In this document: positions 1-12,701 of the stretch, one piece after another
Layout: each line of letters begins with the position of its first letter
Position numbering within the stretch: the first letter of the stretch is position 1
Source: Capra hircus
Lineage: Eukaryota; Chordata; Mammalia; Artiodactyla; Bovidae
NCBI RefSeq assembly: GCF_001704415.2
Contig: NC_030820.1
Location: 2,742,541 to 2,806,540, forward strand
Reading direction: 5' to 3'
Length of the DNA: 64,000 nt
Translations under genes and position numbers: made by a program
Notes under the pieces: model-generated
Databases searched by the model: none
Told to the model about the DNA's origin: nothing
What the model saw: only the letters and a program-made list of their open reading frames with translations

Positions 1-54
1 TATGGGGTCACATAGAGTTGGACACGACAGAAGCGACTTAGCAGCAGGCAGCAG
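1..54 (+). mobile_element. Bov-tA/Bov-A2 SINE, 3' end cut by window edge
   Basis: The 3' terminal segment shared by Bov-A units and BovB is present (gtcacatagagttggacacg), ending in a gcagca-rich tail. The body lies before base 1, so the exact subfamily cannot be set. Confidence 0.85.
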
Positions 55-126
55 TTCTCTTGTAACTGCTTTTCCTTTGAAAACTCATTGATTATCCTGA
101 CACCACTATGAGATTGGAGGTATTAC

Positions 127-267
127 TTTTTTTTCCAGTTTTTTTAAAATTTATTTATTTTAATTGAAGGCTAATTACTTTACAATATTGTAGTGGGTTT
201 TGCCATACATTGACATGAATCAGCCATGGGTTTACATGTATCCCCCATCCTGAGCCCCTCTCCCACC
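127..267 (-). mobile_element. Ruminant L1 3' UTR fragment
   Basis: Read on the minus strand, this is the standard ruminant L1 3' end: a C-poor lead-in, then the acaatattgtaaagtaatta block and an A-rich tail, seen here as a T run at 127-134. It is heavily 5' truncated and abuts an L1 ORF2 remnant on the other strand, so it is probably a separate insertion into that older copy. Confidence 0.75.
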
Positions 268-1572
268 AAATAGATTCTTGAAAAGTTCAACCTTCCAAGA
301 CTGAACCAGGGAGAAACAGAAATTATGACCAAGCCAATCATAAGCACTGAAATTGAAGCTGAATCAAAAATCTCCCCCAAAACAAAAGCCAAGGGCCAGA
401 TGATTTCGCAGGTGAATCCTATCAAACGTTTAAAGAAGAGCTAATCGTATCCTTCTCAAACTCTTCCCAAAAGTTTCAGAGGAAGGAACACTTCCAAGCT
501 CATTCTATGAGGTCATTATCACCCTGATACCAAAACCAAACAAAGACATCAAAAAATGAAATTTATACACCAATATCACTGTTGAAATAGATGCAAAAAT
601 CCTCAACAAAATCCTAGCAAACAGAATTTAACAACATATTAACAGGATCATACCCCATGACCAAGTTGGGTTTATCCACAAGATGCAAGGATTCTTAAAT
701 ATACACAAGTCAATCAATGTGATACATCATATTAACAAAGCAAAAGATAAAAATCATATGATAGTCTCAGCAGATGCAGAAAATGATTTTGGCAAAATAC
801 AGTACCCATTTATGATAAAAACTCTTCAGAAAATTGACATAGTAGGCTCCTATCTCAACATACTAAAGGCCATATACGACAAACCGACAAAAAACATTAT
901 TCTCTCAAATGGTGAAAAACTGAAAACATTTCCACTAAGATGAGGAACAAGTCAAGGTTGCCCAATATTGCCACTATTATTCAGCATAGTTTTGGAAGTC
1001 CTAGCCACAGCAATCAAAGAAGAAAATGAAATAAAAGGAGTCAAAATTGGAAAAAAAAAAAAAAAGAAGTAAAACTCTTACTGTTTGCAGATAACATGAT
1101 ACTATACATGTGAAGTGTGAAGTGAAGTTGCTCAGTCGTGTCCAACCCTTTGCGACCCCATGGACTACATGTAACCTACTAGGCTCCTCTGTCCATGGGA
1201 TTTTCCAGGCAATAGTACTGGAGTAGATTGTCATTTCCTTCTCCAGGGGATCGTCCAGACCCAGGGGTTGAGCCCAGGTCTCCCGCATCGTAGGCAGACG
1301 CTTAACCATCTGAGCCACCAGGGAAGTCCAATCCTATACATAGAAAACCCTAAAGATGCTATCAGAAAATTGCCAAAGCTAATCAGTGAATTTAATAAAG
1401 TCATTAAAAAATCAATACATATAGGATGCAAAATCAATATACAGAAATCTCTTGTATTCCTATGTATTAACAATGAAAAATCAGACTAAGAGAAATTAAG
1501 AAATCAATCCCATTTACCATTGCAACAAAAAAAGTAAAATACCTAGGAATAAATCTATCCACAGAGATCAAA
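268..1572 (+). pseudogene. Decayed L1 ORF2 (reverse transcriptase region)
   Basis: Translated pieces match the middle of L1 ORF2p. They include the region before the RT domain, the RT stretch with GFLNIHKSINVIHHI (from about base 683) and a degraded catalytic box near 1087-1095, where FADD has become FADN. Stops and frameshifts are scattered through it, so it codes for nothing. A SINE at 1110-1330 interrupts it and the same reading resumes after 1342. Comparison with the intact ORF2 near 53.6-57.4 kb shows this copy is much older. Confidence 0.85.
1110..1330 (-). mobile_element. Bov-tA SINE inside the L1 remnant
   Basis: On the minus strand the element starts with ggacttccctggtggctcag (tRNA-Glu-like head, A box) and ends with the cgactgagcaacttcacttc tail. 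It is flanked by an 11-bp duplication with one mismatch, atactatacat at 1099-1109 and atcctatacat at 1331-1341. This fixes the insertion inside an older L1. Confidence 0.92.
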
Positions 1573-2144
1573 GCATGGAGTTGAAGCCACTGAACCTAAA
1601 AAGGAAGTCCCTATATTTTAAGTTTCATACGCAATAGTTGCTACTTCTTGATCTCCTACCCCTATATTGCCCTACCCTCCTTCCCTCTCCCTACTGGTAA
1701 CCACTAGTTTAAATTTTGACTCTACCACTTGCTATTTAGATGCTTTTGGACAGTTTACTTAGCTTTTAATATGTTTTTACTTTTGTTTCTACAAAGGGAA
1801 TAATATTCAATGTGATTGTGAGGATTATAAATGCCAAATGTAAAGTGCTCAGATCATGATTCATAGGATATACTTTTCACGGAGACCATATGCAAAGCTA
1901 ATTGGCTTTCTACCAGGGGTGTACTATGCTGTCATTTCCCTTGGTTTTATTGGTTATCTTCCTCCTTAACACAAACTCCCAATTGGCACTTGCTGCTCTA
2001 CAGTAACAGTGATGGAAAGATGAGCTTTTCATGTCCTGCCGCCCTGCTCTCCTCCACCGCCAGGATTCAAACTTTCCTCCTGGAGTGGTGTGTGATGCTC
2101 TCAGTAGAGCCTGAGCTTGGCTCAATGCTCATGCCTCATCCTGC
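1573..2144. other. No gene seen; partly old repeat
   Basis: The first part (about 1600-1720) resembles an old LINE 3' region but is too decayed to name. A MIR-like patch lies at 1795-1875. A 101-codon frame at 1990-2295 runs into the LTR that follows and has no recognisable domain. Confidence 0.4.
1795..1875 (+). repeat. MIR-like SINE fragment
   Basis: The run gattgtgaggattataaatg followed by gtaaagtgctcag matches the core-to-3' part of mammalian MIR in layout. It is short and diverged. Confidence 0.5.
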
Positions 2145-2694
2145 TGAAATGTTGTTGCTGGACAAAAAGACGCTGGAATTCTTGGCCTCCAGAGGAGAAG
2201 AATTCAATCCAGGGCCAGAGACAAGGCTTGATCGCTCAGAGCTGTTGTGTAATAAAGTTTTATTAAAGTATAAAGGAGATAGAGAAAGCTTCTGATATAG
2301 GCATCAGAAGGGGGCAGAAAGAGTACCCCCCTGTTAGTCTTCAGCTGGATGTTATTTAGTCACCAGCAGTCTGTTAATGAAAGAAAGAAATGGCTTAAAA
2401 CTCAGAATGTCATCAGGCCCCTCACCCATAAGATGCATTTTGGGATAATCTTCGCACCAGATGATTCATCCCGGGCCATGAAATGATTGACTTGAATCTG
2501 TAGAAGGGCAGATTACCATACAAATAGTTTTGTTTACATATATTAGGGGAACAATATCTGAGTATAACATACTGGTTTGTCAAGTGTGAGCCATTAGGCG
2601 AACCGACTAGAAGACAGAGTCTGGGGTAAATGCATAGTACATTAACAGAGCTTAAGACAAACATTTCCATAAGAAAAATGCAATGGTTAACTCA
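2145..2694 (-). mobile_element. Solo endogenous retrovirus LTR
   Basis: Read on the minus strand it can be bounded as TG...CA (550 bp). It carries an actttaataaaactttatta polyadenylation region and then a U5-like stretch that ends by the t-g-a-a-a-t at 2145. I recognise this as a common ruminant ERV LTR with gammaretrovirus-like R/U5 layout. No internal gag, pol or env sequence adjoins it. I see no convincing duplication (ctgc before, agat after), so the 5' limit at 2694, which touches BovB, is uncertain. Confidence 0.6.
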
Positions 2695-4176
2695 AGATAT
2701 TCTGGAGTGGAAAGCCAAGTGGGCCTTAGGAAGCATCACCACGAATAAAGCTAGTGGAGGTGATGAAATTCTATCTGAGCTATTTCAAATCCTAAAAGAT
2801 GATGCTGTAAAGGTGCTTCACTCAGTATACCAGCAAATTTGGAAAACTTGGCAGTGGCCACAGGACTGGAAAAAGTTAGTTTTCATTCAAATCCCAAAGA
2901 AAAGCAATGTCAAAGAATGTTCAAACTACCACACAACTGCACTCATCTCACATACTAGCAAAAGTAGTGCTCAAAATTCCCCAAGCTAGACTTCAGTAGT
3001 ACATGAACCAAGAGCTTCCAGATACTCAAACTGGATTTAGAAAAGGGAAAGGAACCAAATATCTAATTGCCAACATCCGTTGGATCATAGAAAAAGAAAG
3101 AGAACTCCAGAAAAGCATCTACTTCTGTTTCTTTGACTTTGTGTGGATCACAGCATACTGGAAAATTCTTAAAGAGATGGGAAAGCAGACCACCTTATCT
3201 GTGTCCTGAGAAATCTGTATGAAGGTCAAGAAGCAACAGTTAGAACTGGACATGGAACAATGGACTGATTCCATATTGGGAAAGGAGTATGTCAAGACTG
3301 TACATTGTCACCTTGATTATTTAACTTATATGCAGAGTACATCATGAGAAATGCTGGACTGGATGAAGCACAAGCTGGAAGCAAGATTGCCAGGAGAAAT
3401 ATCAATAACCTCAGATATGCAGATGACACCACCCTTATGGCAGAAAGCAAAGAAGAACTAAAGAGCCTCTTGATGAAAGTAAAAGAGGAGAGTGAAAAAG
3501 CTGGCTTAAAACTCAACATTCAAAAAACAAAGACCAGGGCATCTGGTCCCATCACTTCATGGCAAATAGATGAGGAAACAATGGCAACAGTGATAGAGTT
3601 TATTTTCTTGGGCTTCAAAATCACTGCAGATGGTGATTGCAGTCATGAAATTAAAAGATGCTTGCTCCTTGGAAGAAAAACTATGACAAACCTAGACTGT
3701 ATTAAACTGCAGAGACATTACTTTACTGACAAATGTTCGTCTAGTTAAAGCTATGGTTTTTCTAGTAGTCATGTATGGATGTGAGAGTTGGACTATAAAG
3801 AAAGCTGAGCAACGAAGAATCGATGCTTTTGAGCTGTGAGTATTGGAGAAGACTCTTGAGAGTCTCTTGGACTGCAAGGAGATCCAACCAGTCCATCCTA
3901 AAGAAAATCAGTCCTGAATATTCATTGGAAGGACTGATGCTGAAGCTGAAGCTCCAATACTTTGACCGCCTGATGCAAAGAACTGACTCATTGGAAAAGA
4001 TCCTGATGCTAGGAGAGATTGAAGGTAGAAGGAGTAGGGGATAATAGAGGATGAGATGGTTGGATGACATCCTGACTCAATTGACATGAATCTGAGCAAA
4101 CTCTGGGAGTTGGTGATGAACAGGGAAGTCCATGGGGTTGCAAAGAGTTGTAGACAACTGAGTGACTGAACTGATT
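2695..4176 (+). mobile_element. BovB LINE, 5' truncated, dead
   Basis: BovB is an RTE-type LINE encoding an APE-like endonuclease and a reverse transcriptase. This copy covers the RT and C-terminal part. Separate frames show the palm start (SYQQIWKTWQWPQDWKK-like, 2820-2880), the catalytic box RYADDTTLM near 3412-3441 and the C-terminal RRLLRVSWTARRSNQS region near 3846-3893. Several frameshifts and stops separate these pieces. The end at about 4176 is the usual gactgaactga tail. Confidence 0.9.
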
Positions 4177-4177
4177 T

Positions 4178-4611
4178 GATAACTGTGTTAGTTTCAGGTG
4201 TACAGAAAAGTGATTCATATAGATATATTCTTTTTCAAATTCTTTTCCATTAGAGGTTATTATAAGATATTGAATATAGTTCCCTGTTCATCATAATAGG
4301 TCTTTGTTGGTTATCTGTTTTGTATATGCTAGTGTGTATCTGTTAATCCCAAACTCCTAATTTATCCCTCCCCACTGCTTTCCTCTTTCATAGGCATGAG
4401 TTTTTTTGTATGTCTGTGAGGCTATTCCTGTTTTGTAAATAGGTTCATTTGCATCATTTTTGTTTTAGATTACACATATAAGTGATATCATGTGATATTT
4501 ATCTTTCCCTTTCTGATTTACTTCTCTTAGTATGATAATCTCTAGGTGCATCCATATTGCTGCAAATAGCAAGGCTTTATTTTCTATGGCTGAACAACAC
4601 GGCATTGTATG
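4178..4611 (-). mobile_element. Old L1 3' region
   Basis: On the minus strand this gives the end of ORF2 and the 3' UTR of an older L1 (acaatgccgtgttgttcagc near 4590-4610 is a decayed form of the acaatggaatattactcagc block). It shares layout with the L1 copies near 24 kb and 39 kb and has no open frame. Confidence 0.75.
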
Positions 4612-5737
4612 GAATTGAGGTTTTTGGAGGTCCAGTAACTATTTCAAAGGTTACACCAAGAGGTGCTTAGTCTCTGACTCAAACAACAATGGGCCAACAA
4701 TCAGTTGAAAGTAGCAGATTATTTAGATTGGCAATACCATGATAATGACCTGGACCTTAGGCTTGTGTGATTAGTCTTATTTTCCTTAAACATTAAGTTG
4801 GAATGATCTCTCTACAGGTCTCGAGGGTTCTTAAGTTTTGAGAGCAAGTTTCTAGCACTCCATGTGCTCAAGAAATAAATCTTATCTTTGGACCTTTAGA
4901 ACCATAGTCATTGATGTCTTTGCCTGACTCAGCAGAGGAAATTAAAGGGTGTCACACTTCGCTTTACTGATGAAGGTGAGAAAATTGATAGGCCTGGTCA
5001 GAGAAGAAATCCAGAGAGGGTGGGATGGAGGGAGTTCTGAAAGGGGTGAAACATCTAAGTCACAGCCTTTGAGGAACCCCACCTCCAATTTCCCCAGCAC
5101 TCATCCTGTGGTGTCCCAGCCACAGGACTAGTTGGGCTGAATAGTCAGGTCACATTGCTCATGGTTTTCAGCAAAGAGCAGCTTATAATTTCTTCTATCT
5201 TATTTACCCAGACCCCACCTAGTTTATTTGTGTTCTGCACCAGCCCCCTCCTTCAGTTCCAGACGGAAGTCCCTTGGCAGTGTCCTGGCCCTCGAATTAG
5301 CATCAGGCTATGAAAGGCCTTATCCTAGAGCCAAAGGCTCTCACTGCTCTGCAGACCATGCACGATGCTCTTTGCTAAATGACTCACAATGCAATGTCTC
5401 ACCTGACTGCTTGGAGTTCCCCAAGTGTAAACAGTGGCTTGAAATATGCTTGAATCTGGTGATGCCTGAATTCCCATTTCTTTTTTCCCTCTCTTTCTGT
5501 TGTGTTGCCAAAATGCCATGGTTCCTCAACATGTGCTGCAACTATGAATTTTAATTTCATAATTAATGAAAATGTGTACAAATGGGTGTAAAATATAAAT
5601 CTGACTTGTGATGCACAGACATATACAATTATGCCTTATGTGGAACTTTATTAGCCCCTGGGGAAGCATGATCACACTTCTTCTTGTCCCTCCTTGGAGC
5701 AATAAGCCTCATTTGTCTCAAAGTCTCTTCTTTCATT
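4612..5737. other. Unassigned sequence
   Basis: I recognise no repeat and no gene. A 108-codon plus-strand frame (5228-5554) overlaps comparable frames on the other strand and has no domain, splice context or poly(A) site that would support it. Confidence 0.4.
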
Positions 5738-5934
5738 GTTCAGTCACTCAGTCATGTCCAACTGTGCAACCCCATGAAGAGGAGCATGCCGGGCTTCTCT
5801 GTCCTTCATGAACTCCCAGAGTTTGCTCAAACTCATTTCCGCTGAGTCAATGATGCCATCCAACCATCTCATCTTCTGTTGCCCCCTTCTCCCCCTGCCT
5901 TTAATCTTCCCCAGCATCAGGGTCTTTTCCAATG
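5738..5934 (-). mobile_element. BovB 3' end fragment
   Basis: About 200 bp of the BovB 3' terminus, including the C-terminal codons for the GRRRRGQQKMRWLDGI region seen on the minus strand. It is truncated at both sides relative to a full BovB. Confidence 0.85.
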
Positions 5935-6925
5935 TCTTTTCTAATATTTTTTTTTTAAGTCTACAAGTTCTGATTTTAACATGATCACATGCATTTCTCT
6001 CCTCTGTTTCCTGAAGCTTCACTAGGATAAAGTATAGGTGTTTTTCAAAAGCCCTAAACCCACCAGATGGAGACATCAAGAAAGGGCACATTCTCAGGTG
6101 AGCAATCTCAGCTGCTGCTTGGAAGCCAGAGAGTCAGTGGAGCAGTGGCCACTGACTCAGCTCTGCAGGAGAACAGAGCAAGGGAAGGAGGCTGGTTCAC
6201 TCTGAAACCCTGGAAAGTTTAGGATTTGGAGGCAGCAGCTATGTCAGAAGAGGAGGTGAAGAGCTGGGTTTGAAAAACAGAGCAACTTCTTTAGACTTGC
6301 ATATGGGGCATTTCCTAAACCTCACGCACACACTACTTCTTTAACACCTCTCTCTTCAATAAGAATAAAAGACATTCAGAGAAGCACTATAATAGGAATG
6401 AAAGAGAATTTAAAAAAAAACAGTTGAACAGACAGATGGAAAAGGAACACTAGAGGAGAGAGACAGTGAGTGACTAGAAAAAAAAAAAAAACCTTTAAAA
6501 ATGACAATAGCCTCAGATAAAGAGTGAAACTGGCAGGTGTGAAGAGAGGAAGCAGACAGAAGAGGACGAACCCTGTTTCGCATACTCATCTATACATTTT
6601 AGAGGCAGGAGAGTCTTCAGAACTTTCTTGCTGCTTCATTCAATAGTGATATTTAAATGCAATCAACTCTTCATGAACAAGAATGCAGAAATCATTATAG
6701 AAATTCAGCAGTCATGCATTGTGTCTGAATAACCTGTTTTGCTTCCTTTGAGCATAGGCAATTGTTATCCTTCATCACATGGAGAACCAACCAGATTTGG
6801 TCAATAATGGCACATGCTTTTGTATAAGCTGATGAAATAGCTTTGCTTTGTTTAATAAATCAAAAGTCTAATTCAGCTTTAAATGAATTAACTTGCTGCT
6901 TTTTCTTGGTGATTGTGAGCAAGTG
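5935..6925. other. Unassigned sequence
   Basis: Purine-rich tracts near 6380-6500 (A runs at 6411-6420 and 6478-6491) but no recognisable gene or element. Confidence 0.4.
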
Positions 6926-7146
6926 GTGCATGTGTGCTAAGTCACTTCAGTCATTGTCAGCTCTTTGCAACTCCATGGACTGTAACCCACCAGGATTTTC
7001 TGTCCATGGGTTTCTCCAGGCAAGAATACTGGAGTGGCTTGCTATGCCCTCCTCCAGAGGATCTTCCAGGCTCAGGGATCGAACTCGAGTTTCTTATGTC
7101 TTCTGTCTTGACAGATAGGTTCTTTACCCCAGCACCATCTGGAAAC
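6926..7146 (-). mobile_element. Bov-tA SINE
   Basis: Near full length. The minus-strand reading goes from a degraded tRNA-like head near 7146 through ctccagtattcttgcctgga to the BovB-like tail near 6930. Confidence 0.9.
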
Positions 7147-7510
7147 ATGTGATCTGCCTCCACAATAGTATAGACTGTGTCAGCTAGCTTAGTTTCACTG
7201 CCAAATCTCTCTCCCTCTTTCCTGAATCCCTCTAGAACTAGTCCCAAGGCTAAGGCCAACAGAGGTAAGTGAAGCCCCAAAGGCGTACAATTTAGATGTT
7301 CACTGTTGTTTGCTGTTATGGTCTGAGACTTTTATTTTTATGACTGAAATTCCTGAGCCTTGATATCTTTGTCAGGTTTCAAAGAAAAAAGGTCTGAAAA
7401 TTCACGTGATTTCTGACAGCTCTTCATTTCTCTAACCATTTTCAAATCTCCAAAGAGTTCTCAAACAAGTAGTTTACCTGACAGACCCTACTTTTCAACC
7501 CATGCATTCA
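7147..7510. other. Unassigned sequence
   Basis: Unique-looking spacer between two SINEs. No gene seen. Confidence 0.4.
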
Positions 7511-7638
7511 TGCATGCCAAGTTGCTTTAGTCATGTCCAACTCCTTGGGATCCCATGGACTGTAGCCCTCCAGGCTTGCCTGTCCCTGGGATTCTTCAGG
7601 CAAGAATACTGGAGTGGCTTGCCATTGCCTACTTCAGG
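7511..7638 (-). mobile_element. Bov-A-type SINE, partial
   Basis: Only the BovB-derived body and tail are present (ccaggcttgcctgtccctgg to ggagtggcttgccattgcct on the plus strand). The tRNA-like head is missing. Confidence 0.85.
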
Positions 7639-7816
7639 GTTTCAACACATAGTACATACTATTTTCTGTGTCTGAAGTTTCCTAGTGGCTTAATTTACTC
7701 AAAATGATTGCCACCTTGCACAAATGAAACACATGGAAATGTAGAAGGCCACACAGTGGCTTTCCTTCTGTTTTTAGACAATTATAACTGTTTTAGAGCT
7801 CCTCTTAACTCAATGC

Positions 7817-8588
7817 TTCAGTTCAGTTCAGTTCAGTCACTCAGTCGTGTCTGACTCTTTGAGAGCCCATGAATCACAGCACACCAGGCCTCCCTGTCCA
7901 TCACCAACTCCCGGAGTTCACCCAGACTCACGGCCATCGAGTCGGTGATGCCATCCAGCCACCTCATCCTGTCATCCCCTTCTCCTCCTGCCCCCAATCC
8001 CTCCCAGCATCAGAGTCTTTTCCAATGAGTCAACTCTTCACATGAGGTGGCCAAAGTACTGGAGTTTCAGCTTTAGCATCATTCCTTCCAAAGAACACCC
8101 AGGGCTGATCTCCTTCAGAATGGACTGGTTGGATCTTCTTGCAGTCCGAGGGACTCTCAAGAGTCTTCTCCAACACCACAGTTCAAAAGCATCAATTCTT
8201 CAGCACTCAGCTTTCTTCACAGTCCAACTCTCACATCCATACATGACCACTGGAAAAACCATAGCCTTGACTAGACGGACATTTGTTGGCAAAGTAATGT
8301 CCCTGCTTTTGAATATGCTATCTAGGTTGGTCATAACTTTTCTTCCAAGGAGTAAGCATCTTTTAATCTCATGGCTGCAGTCACCATCTGCAGTGATTTT
8401 GGAGCCCCCCAAAATAAAGTCTGTCTCTGTTTCCACTGTTTCCCCATCTATTTGCCATGAAGTGATGGGACCAGGTGCCATGATCTTAGTTTTCTGAATG
8501 TTGAGTTTTAAGCCAACTTTTTCACTTTCCACTTTTACTTTCATCAAGAGGCTTTTTAGTTTCTCTTCACTTTCTGCCACAAGGGTTA
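7817..8588 (-). mobile_element. BovB LINE, 5' truncated
   Basis: The plus strand begins with the reversed ttcagttcag tail repeats and runs back to the codons just after the RT catalytic box. The C-terminal frame stays open for about 126 codons (8200-8580, MAESEEKLKSLLMKV), so this copy is less decayed than the one at 2.7-4.2 kb. No clear duplication was found. Confidence 0.92.
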
Positions 8589-9796
8589 GTCTATCAGGAA
8601 TGATTAAGAAAGGGTGAGAAGAGAGGCATGTGATAATAAATTTCAGTAAGCAAGTGTAGTGAGTGTTATTAATGAAAATCTTAGGGATATTTTTCCCTCT
8701 CTGTGTATTCTGGCTTTTTATTTTAATTTGCCTTCAATTGCTGAGGATGAGGTTTAGCATAATCCCTGGCTCTTGACATGCTATCACCCATCTGGACCTA
8801 GCCTTCTTTCATTCAGTCATCTATTCATTATTCACTTACCTTCAGATGATGTAATGAACCATCGTGGATACTTCTCTAAACTAGAAATCAACAAGTATTT
8901 GTATCTACCTATGTGCTTCTTCCCTCTCCCATCTTCCCTTCTCCATGAAAGGGACCCCCACCCTCAACTCTGTATTGATAATTTATATATATTTTAAATA
9001 TCTAAATAGATTTCTCAAAATGGATATACATTTATACAATATAATGTTTAGTTTAATTTTTCTTAGACTTCATCAGACAGCTACCATATTCTGAGTGGTT
9101 TTGTGAGATTTTTTTCATTCAGTATTGGATCCCTAAAAGTTATCCGATAAATTGCTGTATAACATTTTGGGGTAATATTTCAGGTGTATAATATTTTTGG
9201 GTGGCTTTATCTCTATGCTTTCGTTGTCTTTGAGTATTGGGAGTTTCTCCTGCACATTTTTGTGTTATCACCAATCTTACTATGAACCTTTGTGTACAAG
9301 ATGTGTCTGTTCAAATTGTTCTCTACTCTAAAGTTACTGTTTTCCTTAATCCTATTTCTCCTCAAGCATTTACCCATTAATTTTAGCATTTTCCTGTATA
9401 TTGTGCCTGCAACAATTATTACTATGTTGTTTGCCTAATGACGAGTTTGCATTTCCTTCACTTGTTAATTATGTTATTGTATTATAACAATATATTTAAT
9501 AATATATAGTGTTATATACTAATATAAATCAATAACATGAATAATAACACATTTTAATCATGATTATATTGTAAGGAAGAGCTATTTCTGCTCCTCCATT
9601 ATAGTATATTTAATTATTTATTTGTCTTAGCACAGGTTCATGGATATTTATTTTATTTCTTTATTATCTTGTGATATTATCATTCAGCTAGTTCTGGTTT
9701 TGGCAAGTGATTGCTCATTCAGGAGTCTTCTGCACCCTTTTAAGTTGACCCATCCTTTTTTAAGCACTTTCTTATTTTCTTGCACTACAAGATATT
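8589..9796. other. Unassigned AT-rich sequence
   Basis: AT-rich stretches at 8985-9010 and 9480-9560. I name no element and see no gene. Confidence 0.4.
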
Positions 9797-9941
9797 CCAA
9801 GGACCCTCTGTCTATGGAATGCTCCAGGCAAGAATACTGGAGCGGGTAGTCATTCCCTTCTCCAGGGGTCTCCCCGACCCAGGAACTGAAGCCAGGCCTC
9901 CAGGCAGATTCTTTACCATCTGAGCTATCAGAGAAGCACCC
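9797..9941 (-). mobile_element. Bov-tA SINE, partial
   Basis: The tRNA-like head and first body segment are present (ctctgatagctcagatggta on the minus strand). The BovB-like tail is lost. Confidence 0.85.
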
Positions 9942-11046
9942 CTCTCCACCTTTTGTTAATCTCTTCATTACACTTGATATTAGATTATAAGTGCTCTAAA
10001 AGAAGGATCCTATTTTAATGCTGTTTACACAGGACTTTTTATAGTTCTTTACATAGAGAATTGACAATAGAGCCACCTCTTATGGGAAGTTACACATTTT
10101 AAAGCAGGCAATTATTTTCTTTGTGAAAACGAATTAATTTCAAAAAGAACTTTAGATCTCATTACAATAAGGCAGTTTAAGAGGAAACAAAATTAATAAA
10201 ACATGTAGAAGAATGTTTGTAACATTTTAGGTGTAAAATATGTGTGAATTCCTTCCCTGTCCCTTAACAATACTACTTTCTCACAGAAGATCTTATAATG
10301 TAAGTCAATTAATCCATTCTAAAGAAGCAGCCAGCTTATTATTCCCCTATTTGTCCCAGGAAGTTAAAAAGTCTTTAGAAAAGTATTTTAAAAATTAACT
10401 CAGGACAGAGTGGGTTAAACATTATAAACTATTCATTTTATAAATAAGGCTGAATATTTGTTTTGTTCATTTAATTATGAGAAATAATCAGCATTGGCAT
10501 TTTCTTCTCTCCTATTGAGACTTCATTTTTATATTTTTAGAATAATCGTTAAGTCAGACTCTTTAAAACATGTTTAATAAGCTCTTTTTTTTTTTCTTTT
10601 TCACAAGCTAGGCAGGAAGCCCAGCTGGCCATATTAACATATTGTCATCTCATCAAAATACTTCTGAGATGTATGAGTTTGTGAGTGTGTGTGGTTGTGA
10701 AGTTAAAAATCTTTTATTGTAGGCTCTATTTTTCTTTATTATCTATCACTGAATTGGCAAACTATGTCATATAGACCATATTTCATCCCTAGGCCTACCA
10801 GAGATTCATTCAGTGAAATGTCTTTATTACTTTGTGATTCTGATCTTATTTCCTGGTGTTAGACCATGTTATTGTTGATGACAAGGTTAAGAAATATACT
10901 GGCTTTAACAATTGCCAGAAAATAATTAGTTTGTCTTTTCTATTTGCCTCCTCTTCTCAGAGATGGGGTCATTTGACTCCACCATCAGCCCTTTAGAATC
11001 AATTTTGACCTCGAAAGAGAGAGATTTAAAGTGTTCACCACCCTAT
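9942..11046. other. Unassigned sequence
   Basis: A T run at 10587-10597 and a short GT-rich patch near 10683-10700. No gene or clear repeat. Confidence 0.4.
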
Positions 11047-11181
11047 GGTGCATGTGTGCATGCTCAGTGCCTCAGTCATGTCAGACTCTTTGTGATCCCA
11101 TGGACTGTAGCCCACTAGGCTCCTCAGTCTAAGGGATTTCCCAGGAAAGGGTACTGGAGTGGGTTGCCATTTCCTTCTTCA
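11047..11181 (-). mobile_element. Bov-A-type SINE, partial
   Basis: Body and tail of the SINE without the tRNA-like head (ctcagtcatgtcagactctt through ggagtgggttgccatttcct). Confidence 0.85.
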
Positions 11182-12620
11182 CCACTCTCTGGTGGTTGGA
11201 CTCAAATTCTGTCTTCTTGAGCTTTGAATGGTGCTGGGCCTCTGAATTTTTTTGCTGGGGCCAGATTCCCAAATTCCACTCCAGTCCTTGCTACTGAACC
11301 TCATCTTTTGCCCTGTCCCAGCAAACAGCCTAATCTCCAACTCTCTCTGAGACCTTGGAATCTGCCGCTCTTAGTAGATAAATTACAAAGGACAGAGGCT
11401 TGCTCCCCAAGAATCTCCTCAGCCGTTCCTCAGACACCTGGTTGAATTTCTCAGAACTGCTAGAAACACTTTATACTACACAAACTGTGTTCAGACTCTA
11501 GGCGATGTAATTTTAATCCTGCTCAATTCAATTCAACTTAACAAAGATTTATTAACCAACTTCAGGGCCAGGTCTTATGCTAGAGTCTGGGAATATAAAG
11601 ATAAATGACACATAAGAATGCTTTTAAGGAGTTCCTTGTCTTCTTGAGGACATTGAGGTATAAATATTCTACAACCGTGTATGTTAAGAACTAGATATAT
11701 ATACATAATCAGAGAGAGGAACAGCTCTGTAGTCAACTATCTGGGAGGAAAACATGAAGATAATCAGTTTTCGTGTGTACTGACTGCATAAGCATCATGC
11801 CTGAATTTTTTCCTTGGCTATTAGAAAATATGGTAGATTGCATTATTGGCTCCATTTTATATCTATATCTATGTATATAGATATATACACTTTTTGACTA
11901 GACCGCATGGGGGCAGTCACCTGCCACATCCCATAACTTTGGGAAATTAGTGGGCATAATATAAGCAGGGGTGTGGGATGGATTTGCACATTGGAGTTTG
12001 TGTTTTGTGCTGCTACCATTGTTAATAAGAGGTGCTCAGGGAATCTGCCAGTCCCCAGAGGGGACTGAAAGACACATGAAATAAAGTTACTCCACGTAAG
12101 CTATTTTGGTCAAGCTACCCAAGAGCAGCAACCCCAAATGACACACATAAGCATGAGAAAGCCCAGCTGAGATCAGCTCAGCCCTGGCCTCATGATCTAT
12201 AAAACTTACACATCATAATTATAAAAATTAAATATCATTGTGTTCAGCCCTTAGTTCTGGTGAAGTATTATGAAGGAAGAGTTAGCCATACAGGAATCAC
12301 TGAAACTGTTGACTGATTTATTAGAGTTATATTTTAGAAAGATCATCGTTTTGACAATAATATTGACAGGGAAGAGATTAGAAGTGGACAGAAAAGACTA
12401 GATCACAACATTTGGATAAGAGGTTGTAACAGTGAAAAACAGAATGAATTCAGGAGTGATATAAGATGTAGGTCGCTATTGATTACAGTTGGAGGAGAAG
12501 ATGGAGTTGAGAATGGCTTGTAGATTTCTGGGTTAGGTTACTGACAAAGTGGATGACGATAAATAGGAGTTCAGAAAGGTTTGTTAATGGACATGAAACA
12601 AGTCAGTAACCCATCCCCTT
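11182..12620. other. Unassigned sequence
   Basis: A low-complexity (TATA/TAGA) patch occurs at 11856-11890. A stretch at 11535-11610 looks like an ancient mammalian interspersed repeat but is too diverged to name. No gene seen. Confidence 0.4.
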
Positions 12621-12701
12621 CTTTTTTAAAATTTTTTAAATATATATTAATTTTAATTGGAGGCTAATTACTTTACAATATTGTATTGGTTTTGCCATAC
12701 C
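12621..12701 (-). mobile_element. Ruminant L1 3' tip
   Basis: Very short 5'-truncated insertion. The minus strand reads ccaatacaatattgtaaagt and then an A/T-rich tail. Confidence 0.75.

Noticed and set aside
1990..2295. 101-codon plus-strand frame.
   Set aside because: Its second half is the antisense U5/R part of an LTR, and no domain is visible.
5228..5554. 108-codon plus-strand frame rich in cysteine and serine.
   Set aside because: Three overlapping minus-strand frames of similar quality in the same place, and no splice or poly(A) support.
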